Assembly (NCBI GenBank): GCA_036346375.1
Contig: CM070508.1
Span: 15,618,852 to 15,682,851, forward strand
DNA length: 64,000 nucleotides
Direction of reading: 5' to 3'
Source of the DNA: Guadua angustifolia
Taxonomy: Eukaryota > Streptophyta > Magnoliopsida > Poales > Poaceae
Shown here piece after piece: positions 8,932 through 21,055 of this stretch. The position numbers were made by a program, and so were the translations under genes. Position 1 is the first letter of the stretch. Each line of letters opens with the position of its first letter. The notes under the pieces were generated by a model that worked only from the letters and a program-made list of their open reading frames with translations, was not told the origin of the DNA and made no database searches.

Positions 8932-11900
8932 ACACTCCCCCCCTCCACATTCAGCTTGTCCTCAAGCTGAAAATCTGGAAAAGACTGTCTGAACTGAATA
9001 GCATCGTGCCATGTTGCTGCTTCTGGCGGTTCCTCCTGCCATTGCACCAGGAATTGGCGACAGCCCCTGATGAACCGTTGAGACAAGACCTTGAGCGGGG
9101 TAGCGGTGGCAGGCTCCGGCGATGGAGAAGCAGCATCTTCTGGTAGAGGCGGAATGCGCGCTGGAGGAGTACCGTGGAAGGGCTTCAGCATGGAAACATG
9201 GAAGACGTCATGGATTTTGGCGTCTTCAGGCAAGGCCAGGCGGTATGCTACCTCACCAATTCGTGCTGCCACCTGGTATGGTCCGAAGTAACGGGGAGAG
9301 AGCTTGGTCTGGGGCGTGGGACGCATGGAGAGCTGGCGATGCTTCTGTAGTTTGAGCCATGCCCACTCGCCAACTGCAAAGGAGACCTCCCGATGATGTT
9401 GATCGTGTTGCTGCTTCATACGGTTTTGGGCAGCCATGAGATGTTGACGAGCACGGTTGAGGAGATCATCTCGGTCCACCAATCGGCAATCCACTGCATC
9501 CACAGGAGTGGTACCTTGACAATATGGGACGAGTGGTGGAGGTGGTCGGCCGTAGACCAACTCAAAAGGCGGCATGCGGAGTGCGGAATGATAGGAGGTG
9601 TTGTAGCAGAACTCAGCCCAAGGCAACCACTTCACCCACGAGGCCGGCTTGTCCGCTGCGAGGCAACGGAGATACATCTCAATTGTGCGGTTGACCACCT
9701 CTGTCTGTCCATCCGTCTGGGGATGGTACGCGGAGGACGTGAGGAGCTTGGTGCCGCAGCGTTGGAAGAGGTCCTTCCAAAATGTGCTGAGGAAGACTGG
9801 GTCTCGATCCGATACAATTGTTTCGGGCATGCCATGAAGTCGAACAATCTGATCAAAGAATAAGTCGGCGACCACCGGAGCTATGTACGGCCGTTTCAAC
9901 GCCAAGAAGTGGGCGTACTTGAAGAGGCGATCCACTACTACCAGCAAGGCTGTTTTGCCCAGGGATTTGGGTAGTCCGATCACGAAGTCCATGGACACAT
10001 CCGCCCAAATGTGGTGCGGAATGGGCAGGGGTTGAAGAAGACGGCCCGGTGCCAGCGTGCTGGCCTTATGTTGTTGACAGATGCTGCATTGCCCGACATA
10101 TGCTTCCACCGTCTTGCGCATGTGAGCCCAAAAGAAGTGCTGCTGGACCCTTTGTAAGGTCTTGGTGATGCCTTCATGTGCCAGATCATGGATTGAAGCC
10201 ACCACCTGTGTCTGGAGCGGCGAGGAAGCTGGGAGGAAGAGGCGACCATCCCGGAAGAGTAGGCCGTCGCGAACTGCCCATGTGGAAGAAGGCTGCGTTC
10301 CTGTGGATGCTGCTCCGGCGGTTGGCTTGGAAACCTCTCCAGACCCTTGAGGTGCGGTTGTTGGGACCTTGTTGTCTTGTATTCTTTGCACCTCCGGATC
10401 TGCTCAGGGCCTCCTCCCATCATGGCGCGTTGGGTGGCCAGGAACCGAGAGCGCCAGCGATCGGTCGGAGCATCCCGGAGATGGGACAGGGCGTCCGCCG
10501 CGCGATTGCTCCTGCCCGGCTTGTACTCCACAAGGAAGTCGAATCCCATCAGTTTGCTAAGCCAATGCTGCTGCGGTGGAGTAATCAAGGCTTGCTCGAG
10601 GAGGTACTTGAGGCTTGCATGATCCGTTCAGACGAGGAATGGACGTCCCCAAAGGTACGGCCTCCAGTGGCGGATAGCCTTGGAGAGCCCAATGAGCTCG
10701 CGCTCATAGGCGGCCAACTTGGCATGACGCTCCGCCAACCTCCGACTATAAAAGGCAACCGGGTGTCCGTCCTGTTGCAGCACCGCGCCAATGCCCACCC
10801 CCGAAGCGTCACACTCAATGACGAAGGTGGAGTTGAAGTCAGGAAGTTGTAAAACTGGCGCAGACATCAGAGCCTCCTTGAGCTGTTGGAATGCATGGGC
10901 GGCGGCTGCTGACCATGTGAATTCTTGACGCCGTAGCAGATTGGTCAGAGGCTCAGCGATCGTCGTGTAGTGCAGGATGAAGCGTCGGTAGTAGCCGGCT
11001 AGGCCCAAGAAGCTGCGGACCTCGGCCGCGGAGGTTGGCGGCGGCCATCTCGCCACATCCTCCACCTTGTTGGGGTTAGCTGCCACTCCTTCCCCGGAGA
11101 TAATATGTCCCAAGTAACTCACGACATCCTGAGCAAAAGCACATTTGGAGCGCTTTAAGTGGAGCTGGTGGTGGTGAAGTTGCTCCAGGATCAGGCGCAA
11201 GTGATGGAGGTGCTCTGCCCGGGAGGTGCTATAGACCAGAATATCGTCAAAGAACACAAGGACGAACTTCCGAAGGAAAGGAGCGAGGACCTCGTTCATG
11301 AGAGCTTGAAAAGTGGACGGGGCGTTGCAAAGCCCAAAAGCCATTACCAGGAATTCATAGTGGCTATGATGAGTGCGGAAAGCCGTCTTCTCGATATCTT
11401 CTGGGTTCATCCGAACTTGATGGTAACCGGAACGGAGGTCCAACTTGGAAAATTTTTTGGCGCCATGCAGTTCATCCAGAAGCTCCTCTACCACCGGGAT
11501 GGGGAACTCGTCCTTCACTGTGTGAGCGTTGAGCGCCCGATAATCGACGCAAAAACGCCACGAGCCATCCTCCTTGACCAACAGGACCGGCGAGGAGAAC
11601 GGAGAACGGCTAGGGCGAATAAGGCCCTGAGCAAGCATCTCCTCGCATTGCCGCTCGATCTCATCTTGTTGTCGGTAGGGGTACCTGTAGGGCCGCACTA
11701 CCACCGGGTTGGTACCATCTTTCAAGCAAATGCGGTGGTCACATGTGCGGGATGGCGGCAGGCCCCTGGGTTCCTGGAATATCTCTTCAAAGGCGACCAG
11801 GAGGGAGGTGGCGTCTTCTTCTTCCTTTACTGCAGCCATCATGTGCACCTGCGGTTCAGGAACTTTGCCGATGCCTTGGATATCCACCTGGGTTCCCTGG

Positions 11901-13342
11901 TACTGGAAGGACATCTGGAGGGAATCAAAATTCCAATTGATATCGCCCAGTCCTTGTAACCATTGCACGCCGAGGACCCCATCAAAGCCCTCTAGTGGTA
12001 TGACTAAGAAGGATGCAAAGAAGGCATGAGGTCCAATGAGGAAGGTGCAGTTCTGGAGTTTACCCAAGCACGGAAGATGGGCGCCATTGGCGACCCGCAC
12101 TTGCTGCCCTTCTCCTGAATCCTGAGGAAAGCCTATCATTTTGGCTGCGTGCGAGCTCAGGAAATTGTGCGTACTTCCACTGTCCACCAAGCCCATCAGC
12201 ACTTCTCCGACAATGGTCATCTTGATTTGCATGGTGCTACTTTTGGTGGGACCTCGTAGCGCCATGGCAGAGAGGGCAGGCTCGATTTCCTCCAACTCCT
12301 CTGTCTCTTCTTCGTCTTCATCGAGAACCTCGAGGAGGAAGAGTTTCTTACAGCGATGCTCCCGGGCGTAGACCTCGTCGCAATTGAAGCATAAGCCCTT
12401 GAGGCGCCGTTCCGCCATCTCTTCTGGGTTCAGGCGGCGCCGGAATGGGGTAGAAGCGATGGAGGATCCCTGCGAGCTGGCCGGGGCGTTCTTCCCTCCC
12501 CCTGGGCCCGGCGCAGGCAGGATCGGGGAGGCTCGCACTGGGACCGCCGATCGTTCCGGTGGTGCCCAGCGAAGAATGAGGCGACTCGAAACCCGAGCCC
12601 CGTCGGAGCCGAGGATGCTGCGGCTTCTTCTTTGAAGCAGTGGCCGATTCAGCGCGCTGGCGGCGGCGATCGAAGGTCTGGCGATCCACAGGCTCTCTGC
12701 GCTCGCCTCCGTGCGTTAAGCCGATGGCCGGCCAGTCACGTGGCGGTCGCGGCCGCGACGCTACCGCCAGCGTCAAGGACAATCCAGCGTTGAATAGCTC
12801 GACTTGGTCTTCTCTCTTCATGCGAGGCGCGCGGGACAGCAATGTTTGGAATTCCTTTGCATATTCGTCCACGGGACTGACTGCTTTCAGATTAGCGGGT
12901 CCCCAGAGGCCTGCGAAGCATGGCGTGTGAACCTCTGGATGAAGGTGTCGCAAAAGTCGGGCCAGGTGATGATCCGTTCGTCTCGCTCCCAGTTGTCCAG
13001 CACCTCCTGCGCCTCACCGCGAAGATGGAGGCCGGCCATCTCTACATATTCCGCCTCCGACAGGTCGTGGGCGCGCGCGAAACGCTCGCACTGACGCAGC
13101 CACAACAGAGGGTCCTCCAAGTCATACAATGATAGTTCGTATCGAGGAGGTCGTGGCCCCCAGCGGCGATCCCCATGATCTCGTCGCCCTCCGTCTTCGT
13201 TCCGGTCATCAGCGCGCGAGCGCCCGCGAGGCGGTGACTGCCTCCTGCGGTTGCGTGCGACGCTAGACTCTGTCCTATCATCCCGCGCCCCATTCTCCAG
13301 GCCGGGTTGCTTGGCCGACATCTTGAGGAGGTCCGCCATCAT
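8868..13342 (-). pseudogene. Reina gag-pol, frameshifted
   Basis: Gag starts at 13342 and keeps its capsid-like LYDLEDPLLWLRQCERFA region. The frame shifts near 12890 and again between about 12640 and 12540. A zinc knuckle CFNCDEVYAREHRC follows, then protease DSGSTHNF, RT with SKLDLRSGYHQVRM and the catalytic FFDD, and RNase H with ECDASGVGIGAVL. An in-frame TGA at 10625-10627 sits just before the residues TDHASLKYLL and is probably a decayed CGA. A third shift near 10400 precedes integrase, with a degenerate zinc-binding region (CSICQQHK), the DFVIG and DRDPVF blocks, and the HPQTDGQTEVVNR block. A C-terminal chromodomain-like segment with FLVQWQEEPPEAATWHDAI follows and ends at 8868. With three shifts and one stop the copy should not make a working polyprotein, despite its young LTRs. 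Confidence 0.85.
8932..8950 (-). promoter_or_regulatory. polypurine tract
   Basis: On the minus strand this reads as an almost pure purine run, GTGGAGGGGGGGAGTGT, directly against the 3' LTR. That is the expected position for the plus-strand DNA primer. Confidence 0.8.
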
Positions 13343-13438
13343 CTACTCCAACCGAGCATTCGATCCGATCAGATTTCCCACCGTCGCCTCCAGCTTGGTG
13401 AGACGTTCTTCCGATCCTTCCATGGGCCGAGGAATGGA

Positions 13439-13452
13439 TGGCTCTGATACCA
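13439..13452 (-). promoter_or_regulatory. primer-binding site (tRNA-iMet)
   Basis: The minus strand reads TGGTATCAGAGCCA two bases inside the 5' LTR. This is the standard initiator-methionine tRNA complement used by most plant gypsy elements. Confidence 0.9.
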
Positions 13453-13454
13453 GT

Positions 13455-13890
13455 TGGTACGAGTGTTCTCGGAAATACACCCTCGTGCCCGGCCGTTGGC
13501 CGCAGCTGGGATGAGGAGGCGCCGTGAGGACAGGCTATGGAAGAAGGTAATGATTGGCTATACGGAGCCACCGGCCGGTTATCGACGGCAGCGCCTGAGG
13601 TAAGTTTTTGGTGACACAAAGCGTGTCTTTTCTCTTCTTCTCCTCCTCCTTTTATTCATAATCCTCTGGATACAGAGTCCAATCCGGTTTGGAAAGGAAA
13701 TAGAGTTTGGAAAGAAATAAACTAATAGAGTTTGGAAAGGAATAACTAATCAAGCAACTAATTGCCTAGAAAGAAGGAAAGTAATAACTGCAGGCCGTAA
13801 TCAGGAAGGAGATTTAACCGGGGCAACTATGCCATGCCCGGGTCCTCTCTAACCTGGCGCCTGTAATATACCCGATCGGCTCCTCTAACA
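13455..13890 (-). repeat. Reina 5' LTR
   Basis: 436 bp, TG...CA ends. It is the promoter LTR of the minus-strand element, almost identical to 8496-8931. Confidence 0.92.
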
Positions 13891-16800
13891 TGGGATGGAT
13901 GATATAGATGACCAAATCATCGCCAATTACAATCAACTGTGATCTAGATAGCCAACCAGCCAAACCCAAATCGAGGCACATCTATATGTTCAATAATCCA
14001 CACATGCTACCTAGCTACCTAGATGGTGATGCTTCCAAGACTCTACCTTCTCAGATCAGCAGGCTTTGTATGACACAGTGAGGAATATGTTAATGAGGTG
14101 TTTTCTCTTCTACTTGGTCTAGTCGCCACAAGTCGTGGATATTTAGGGAGCATTGGCAAAAGAGACTTTTCACCATGCTAATTATGTAAAGAAAACCTTC
14201 TTGTTGAATAGGGTCTTGAGTCAGCAGGTCTAGCTGGCATGACAAGTTGTATTAGGTCCTTATATGACCCCAATTTGAAACATCAAGGATCTCTTTGTAC
14301 ATTTGGCGAGTTCGAAAATTCTTGTGTTTCCTCATGCAAACTAGAGCTCCATTACTTGTTGCAACCAGTTCAAAGTAAAAGAGCCACAGTGGGATGACCT
14401 AGATGACCAAATCAATGCCAATTACAATCGTTGGTGATCTAGATGGCCAACTAGGTGAACCTAAATCCAAGCACATCTCTATATTTAGTAATCAATACAT
14501 GCTACCCTGTTGTTGATGCTTTGCGAACTATGTTGCCTTCTCGGATCAGCAGGCTTCGAATGACAGTGGGAATATGTTGGTGATGTGCTATCGCTTCTAC
14601 TTCGTCTGGTCGCTACAAGTCGTGGATCTTTAGGGCACATGGGCAAGAGAGACGTTTCACCATGCTGATTATGTAAAGAAAACATTGTTTAATAGGGCCT
14701 TGAATCAGCAGGTCTACCTGGCAATCTCTTTGTACAATTAGCAAGGGTGAAAAAACTTGTTTCCTGATGCGACCTAGAGCTCCATTACTTGTGGTGACCA
14801 GGCCAAAATAGAAGAGCTAGAGTGGGATAATCTAGACGACCAAATTAGCACAATTACAACCAATAGTGATCTAGATAGCCAACCAATTGAACCCAAATTC
14901 AATCACATGTGTGTTCACTAATTGACATGTGCTACCCAGATGGCGCTGCTTTGCAGAGTCCATCACCTTCTCAGATCAGTGGGCTTTGCATGGTACTGTG
15001 AGGAAATTTTGTGGGGGTGCTGTCTCTTCTACTTGGTCTTGTTGCCCCAAGGCGTGGATCTTTAGGGCGCACACAGGCAAATGAGGCTTTTCACCATGCT
15101 GACTATGTAAAGAAAACCTTGTTGTTGAATAGGGTATTGAGTTAGCAGGTGTAGCTGCTTATATGGCCCAAATTTGAAACATCAAGGATCGCTTCGTACA
15201 TTTAGCAAGTGAGAATTATTGTGTTTCCTCATGCGACCTAGAGCTCCATTGCTTGCTGCGACCAGGCCAAAGTAGAAGAGCCGGAGTGGGGATGACCTAG
15301 ATGATTAAATAAGCGCCAATTACAACCATTGGTGATCTAGATGGCCAACCAACTGAACCCAAATCAAAGCACTTCTCTATGTTTTGGAATCAATACATCT
15401 TTCTGTTGATGCTTTGCGGACTCCGTCACCTTGGATCAGTGGGTTTTGCATGACAAAGTGGGGAATATGTTGGTGTTGTGTTGTCGCTTCTACTTCGTCT
15501 GGTCGCTGCAAGTCGTGGATCTTTAGGGCACATGGGCAAAAGAGACGTTTCACCACGTTGATTATGAATGTAAAGAAAGCATTGTTGAATAGGGCCTTGC
15601 GTCAGCAAGTCTAGTTGGCATAACAATAAGTATCTCTTTGTACAATTAGGGAGGGTGAAGTCTTGTTTCCAGACGTGGTCCTAGAGCTCCATTGTTTGTT
15701 TCGGCCAAAGTGGGATGCTCTAGATGACCAAATCAACGCCAATTTCAATCGATAGTGATCTAGATAGCCACCCAACTGAACCCTAATGCAAGCACATATC
15801 TGTGTTCACTTATCCACAAATGCTACCCCGATGGCGATGCTTTGCAGAGATTGGTCTAGTCGCCGCAAGTCGTGGATCTTTAGGCGTATGGGCAAAAGAG
15901 ACCTTTCACCACGCCGATTATGTCAAGAAAACCTTGTTGAATAGGTTCTTGAGTCAACAGGTCTTGCTATCATGACAAGTAGGACTAGGTCCTTATATGG
16001 CCCCAATTTATGGCCCCAATTTGAATCATCAAGGATCTCTTTGTACATTTAGCGATTGCAAAAATTCTTGTGTTTCCACATGCGAACTAGAGCTCCATTC
16101 CTTGTTGCCTCCAGGCCAAAGTGAAAGAGCCAAAGTGGCATGACCTAGATGATCAAATTTGTGCCAATTACAACGATTGGTGATCTAGATGGCCAACAAC
16201 TGAACCCAAATCCAAGCATGTCTCTATGTTCAGTAGTCAATACACGCTATCTAGATGTTGATGCTTTGCGGACTCCTTCACTTTCTCCAATCAGAAGGCT
16301 TCTAATGACACAGTGGGGAATATGTTGGTGCTTCTACTTCGTTTGGTCGCTACAAGTCGTGGATCTTTAGGGCACATGTGCAAAAGAGACGTTTCACCAC
16401 GCTGATTATCTAAAGAAAACATTGTTGAATAGGGGTTTGAGTCAGCAGGTTTAACTGGCATGACAATAAGGTTCTCTTTGTACAAGTACCGAGGGTGAAA
16501 AGTCTTGTTTTATGATGCAGCTTAGAGCTCCATTACTTGTTGTGACTGGACCAAACTAGAAGAGCCAGAGTGGGATGATATAGTCGACCAAATCAATGCC
16601 AATTACAACCGATAGTAATCTAGGTATCCAACCAATTGAACCCAAATACAAGCATATCTCTGTGTTCACTAATTGACACATCTACCCAGATGGCGATGTG
16701 TTGCAGAGTCGATCACCACAAGTTGGTATAGTCACCACAAGTTGTGTATCTTTCGGGCGCATGGGCAAAATAGACTTTTCACCACACTGATTATGTACAG

Positions 16801-19800
16801 AAAACCTTGTTGTTGAGTAGGGTCTTGAGTCAGCAGGTCTAGCTGCTTATATGGCCCCAATTTGAAACATCACAGATCTCTTTGTACATTTAGCGAGTGC
16901 GAAAATTATTGTGTTTCCTTATGTGGACTAGAGCTCCATTACTTGTTGCGATCAGGCCAAAGTAGAACAGCCAGAGTGGGATGACCTAGATGATCAAATA
17001 AGCACCAATTACAACCGCTGCTGATCTAAATGGCCAACCAACTGAACCCAAATCCAAGCACATCTCTAAGTTCAGTATTCAACATGCTAACTAGATTTTT
17101 ATGCTTTGTGGACTCTGTCACCTTCTCGAATCAGCGGGCTTAGCATGACATAGTGGGGAATAAGTAGGTGACGTGCTGCCGTCGCTACAAGTTGTTGATC
17201 TTTAGGACTCATGGGCAAAAGAGACATTTCACTACACTAATTATGTAAAGAAAACTTTGTTGAATAGGGTCTTGAGTCAGCAGGTCTAGATGACATGACA
17301 ACAAGGATCTCTTTGTATAATTAGCGAGGGTGAAAAGTCTTGTTTTCTGATACGACCTAGAGCTCCATTGCTTCTTGCAACTAGACCAAACTAGAAGAGA
17401 CAGAGTCCACCTTGTCAGATCAGTGGGCTTTGCATGACACAATGAGGCATATGTTGGTAAGGTGCCTGTCTCTTCTACTTGGTCTAGTCGCCATAAGTCG
17501 TGGATCTTTAGGGCGCATGGGCAAAAGAGACTTTTCACCGCGCTGACTATGTAAAGAAAACCTTGTTGAATAGGATCTTGAGTGAGCATGTCTAGCTTCT
17601 TATATGGCCCCAATTTTGAACATAAGTATCTCTTTGTACATTTAGCAAGTGCAAAAATTCTTGTGTTTCCTCATGTGACTTAGAGCTCCATTGGTTGTTA
17701 TGACTCGACCAAAATAGAAGGGCCAGAGTCGGATGACCTAGATGATTGAATCAATGCCAATTACAATCGTTGTTGATCTATATGGGCAATCAACTGAACC
17801 CAAATGCAAGCACATCTCTATGTTCAATAATCAATACACAATAACCTAGATGTTGATTCTTTGCATACTCCGTCACCTTCTCGAATCAGCGGGCTTCACA
17901 TGACGGAATGGGGAATATGTTGGTATGTGATGTTGCTTCTCCTTGGTCTGGTCACTACAAGTTGTGGAACTTTAGGGCATCGGCAAAAAAGACATTTCAC
18001 CACGCTGATTATGTAGAGAAAACATTGTTGAATAGGGTCTTGAGTTAGCAGGTCTAGCTTGCATGACAATAAGGATCTTTTTGTACAATTAACGAGGTGA
18101 AAAGTCTTTTTTTCCTGATGCAACCTAGAGCTCCATTACTTGTTGTGACCAGGCCAAGCTAGAAGAGCCAGAGTGGGATGATCTAGACGACCAAATCTGT
18201 GCCAATTGTGACCGACAGTGATCTAGATAGCCAGTCTACTGAACCCAAATCCAAGCACATCTCTGTGTTCACTAATCAACACATGCTACCCTGATGGCGA
18301 TGCTTTGCAGAGTCCATCACCTTCTCAGATCAGCGGGCTTTGCATGACACAGTGAGGAACATGTTGGTGAGGTGTTGTCTCTTCTACTTGGTCTAGTCGT
18401 CACAAGTCGTGGATCTTTAGGGCACAATGGCAAAAGAGACTTTTCATCACGCTAATTATATAAAGAAAAGCTTTTTGTTGAGTAGTGTCTTGAGTTAGCA
18501 GGTCTAGGTGGCATGACAGGTAGGATTAGATCCTTATGTTGCCCCAATTTGAAACATCAAGGGTTTCTTTGTACATAGTGAGTGCGAAAATTCTTGTGTT
18601 TCCTCATGTGACCTAGAGTTCCATTACTTGTTGCGACTAGCCCAAAGTAGAAGAGCTAGAATGGGATGACCTAGATGATCAAATCAGCGCCAATTACAAC
18701 CGTTGGTGATCTAGAGGGCTAACCAACTGAACCCAAATCCAAGCACATCTCTATGTTCAGTAATCAATATGCGGTACCCAGATGTTAGTTCTTTGCGTAC
18801 TCCGTCACCTTATCGGATCAGCGGGCTTCACATGTGACATAGTGGGGAATATGTTGATGATGTGCTGTCACTTCTACTTCGTCTGGTCGCTACAAGTCGT
18901 GGATCTTTAGGGTGCATGGCAAAATAGGCATTTAATCACGCTGATTATGTAAAGAAAACATTGTTCAAAATGGTCTTGAGCCAACAGGTCTAGCTGGCAT
19001 GACAATAAGGACCTCGTTGTACAATTAGAATGGGTGAAAAGTCTTGATTCCTGATGCGAGCTAGAGCTCCATTACTTGTTGTAACTAGGCCAAGCTAGAA
19101 GAGCCAGAGTGGGATGGTCTAGACAACCAAATTAGTGCCAATTACAACAGATAGTAATCTAGATAGTCAACCAACTGAACCCAAATCCAAGCACATATTT
19201 GTGTGTACTAACCAACACTTTTTACCCAGATGGAGATGCTTTGCAGAGTCCCATCACCTTATCAGATTAGCGGGTTATGCATGACACATTGAGGAATATG
19301 TTGGTGAGGCGTTGTCTCTTCTACTTGGTCTAGTTGCCACAAGTTGTGGATCTTTAGGGCGCATGGGCAAAAGAGACTTTTCGCCACGCTGATTATGTAG
19401 AGAAATGCTTGTTGAATAGGGTCTTGAGTGAGCAAGTCTGGTTAGATGACAAGTAGGATTAGGCGCTTATATGCCCCAATTTGAAACATTGAGGATCTCT
19501 TTGTGGCAATTACAACCACTGGTGACCTAGATGACCAACCAACTAAACCCAAATTCAAGCACTTCTCTATGTAAGCACATCTCTATGTTTTGTAATTAAT
19601 ACATGCTACCCAGGTGTTGATGCTTTGCGGACTACCTTCTTGGATCAACGAGCTTCACATGACACGGTGGGGAACATGTTGGTGATGTGTTGTCGCTTCT
19701 ACCTCATCCGGTCACTACAAGTCGTGGATCTTTAGGGTGTATGGGCAAAAGAGACGTTTTACCATGCTGATTATGTGAAGAAAACATTGTTGAGTAGAGT

Positions 19801-20357
19801 CTTGAGTCAGCAGGTCTAGCTGGCATGACAATAAGGTTCTCTTTGTACAAGTAGCAAGGGTGAAAAATCTTGTTTCCTGATGCATCCTAGAGCTCTATTA
19901 CTTATTGCGACCAGACCAAACTAGAAGAGCCAGAGTGGGATGATCTAGATGACCAAATCTGTGCCAATTAAACCAAAAGTGATCTAGATAGCCAACCAAC
20001 TGAACCCAAATCCAAGCACATCTCTATGTTCACTGATCAACACAAGCTACCCAGATGGCGATGCTTTGCAGAGTCCATCACCTTCTCAGATCAGCGGGCT
20101 TTGCATGATACAGTGAGGAATATGTTGATGTAGACAGCACTCCTACTTGGTCTAGTTGCCACAAGTTGTGGATCTTTAAGGCGCAGGGGCAAAAGTGACT
20201 TTTCACCACGCTTATATGTAAAGAACACCTAGTTGAATAGGGTCTTGAGTCGGCAGATCTTGCTGGCATGACAAGTTGGATTAGGTCCTTATATGGTTCA
20301 AATTTGAAACATCAAGGATCTCTTTGCTTTGTCCTTTCTGAAACATTAGGGACCAAA

Positions 20358-20583
20358 CCCACCCTTTTGTGAAACTTCGGGCAGCAAAGTTCATTATTCC
20401 CCTCTTCATAAAGTAGTTTATACTGGTGGAGGCCAACTTATAGGGTGTATAAGCTTTTCTTACGTTTTTATGCTGAGGTTATAGGCCTTAAACCTTAGCA
20501 TCTTGAATTGTTCACTCTTCTGTGCAGAAAATCAATGAGCTTTCAATCTCTTATCATTGTATGGAAACTTAGTATGAATCAAG
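20358..20583. other. flank between array and RRM-like exons
   Basis: No mobile element was recognised. A possible acceptor lies at about 20527 (CTGTGCAG) before a short frame QKINELSISYHCMET that ends in a stop. It may be intron or a decayed exon of the following gene. Confidence 0.3.
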
Positions 20584-21055
20584 ATACTGCTCAATAAAGC
20601 AGACCATGACCTTGTTGAAATGGCTGATGGGTTTCAGTCTGAGCTAGCTGTGCATTATCTGAAGGTATGTTGATTTTTGCTGGTATATGGGTTCTTGATT
20701 GCATTTTGTAAGTACGTAATATGATTTATTTCCTATTGTTTGCATTTACCATTGCTACTTACTGCATTTGGGATGCCAATATAACACCTGCCTCTGATGC
20801 ACATGACTACTCAGATTCAAGCCTCAACCGGTTTAATAGCAATGTGGTCAAGAACTACAGACATTGCTGTGTGACGCAGTCCTTGCCCATGTGGCTGAAT
20901 ATGGTTCTGTCGTGAACACAAAGCTGTTCGAGGTGAATGGCGAAAGGCAGGCTCTTCTTCTCTTGTTTGACACTGTAGAGGAGGCAATGGAGGCCCTTGT
21001 ATCAAAACATGCCAGCTCGCTGGAGGGAAACACAATCCGAATGTCATTCTTCTAG
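20584..21055 (+). CDS. 3' exons of an RRM-like protein gene
   Basis: Two exons join in phase. Exon 20584-20664 ends LVEMADGFQSELAVHYLK and is followed by a GTATGT donor. Exon 20861-21055 starts after CTACAG with TLLCDAVLAHVAEYG and ends with a TAG at 21053-21055. The second exon has the hydrophobic and turn spacing of the second half of an RNA-recognition motif: EYGSVVNTKLF, then a strand with ALLLLFDTVEEAMEALV, then an SLEGNTIRMSF ending like an RNP-type last strand. I do not recognise the gene. Upstream exons are not found next to it. They may lie beyond the transposon block (see 392-446) or be lost. The exons are intact and well spliced, so this may be the end of a live gene. Confidence 0.45.

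Larger units (their letters stand above)
8496..13890 (-). mobile_element. full-length Reina-type chromovirus LTR retrotransposon
   Basis: The element is 5395 bp, with 436 bp LTRs at both ends and a perfect 5 bp target duplication TGGGA (8491-8495 and 13891-13895). The LTRs differ at only three positions by eye, so it inserted recently. The primer-binding site (13439-13452, minus) matches initiator tRNA-Met, and a purine-rich tract lies at 8932-8950. The coding order gag, protease, RT, RNase H, integrase, chromodomain is that of Ty3/gypsy chromoviruses. Small total size and short LTRs point to the Reina clade. It landed inside the tandem array; excising it rejoins a repeat unit. Confidence 0.92.
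8267..20357. repeat. capped A-B dimeric tandem array (with Reina inserted)
   Basis: The array occupies 8410-8495 plus 13891-20340. Monomers of roughly 400-500 bp each begin near TGGGATGACCTAGATGA; starts are near 13891, 14390, 14823, 15287, 15711, 16136, 16571, 16977, 17404, 17729, 18174, 18662, 19110, 19505 and 19936. Two monomer types alternate strictly. Type B has GATCTAGATAGCC, ACTTGGTCTAGTCG and a GGTCCTTATATGG tail. Type A has GATCTAGATGGCC, CTTCGTCTGGTCG and a GAGGGTGAAAAGTCTTG tail. The order is partial A, then B A B A through to a final B: 15 monomers, or about 7.5 dimers of ~900 bp. Three monomers have internal deletions. The array is bounded by a 31 bp inverted cap at 8267-8297 and 20327-20357 with 27 of 31 matches. 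No long frame is conserved across units, so a protein product is unlikely. This may be a transposon with an amplified interior. Confidence 0.75.

Noticed and set aside
10178..11959. Plus-strand ORFs of up to 266 codons over Reina pol
   Set aside because: Antisense shadows of RT and RNase H, whose catalytic motifs are on the minus strand.
14485..20269. ORFs of 60-130 codons in the tandem array
   Set aside because: Frames are not conserved between monomers and are broken by many indels; there is no codon-like conservation.
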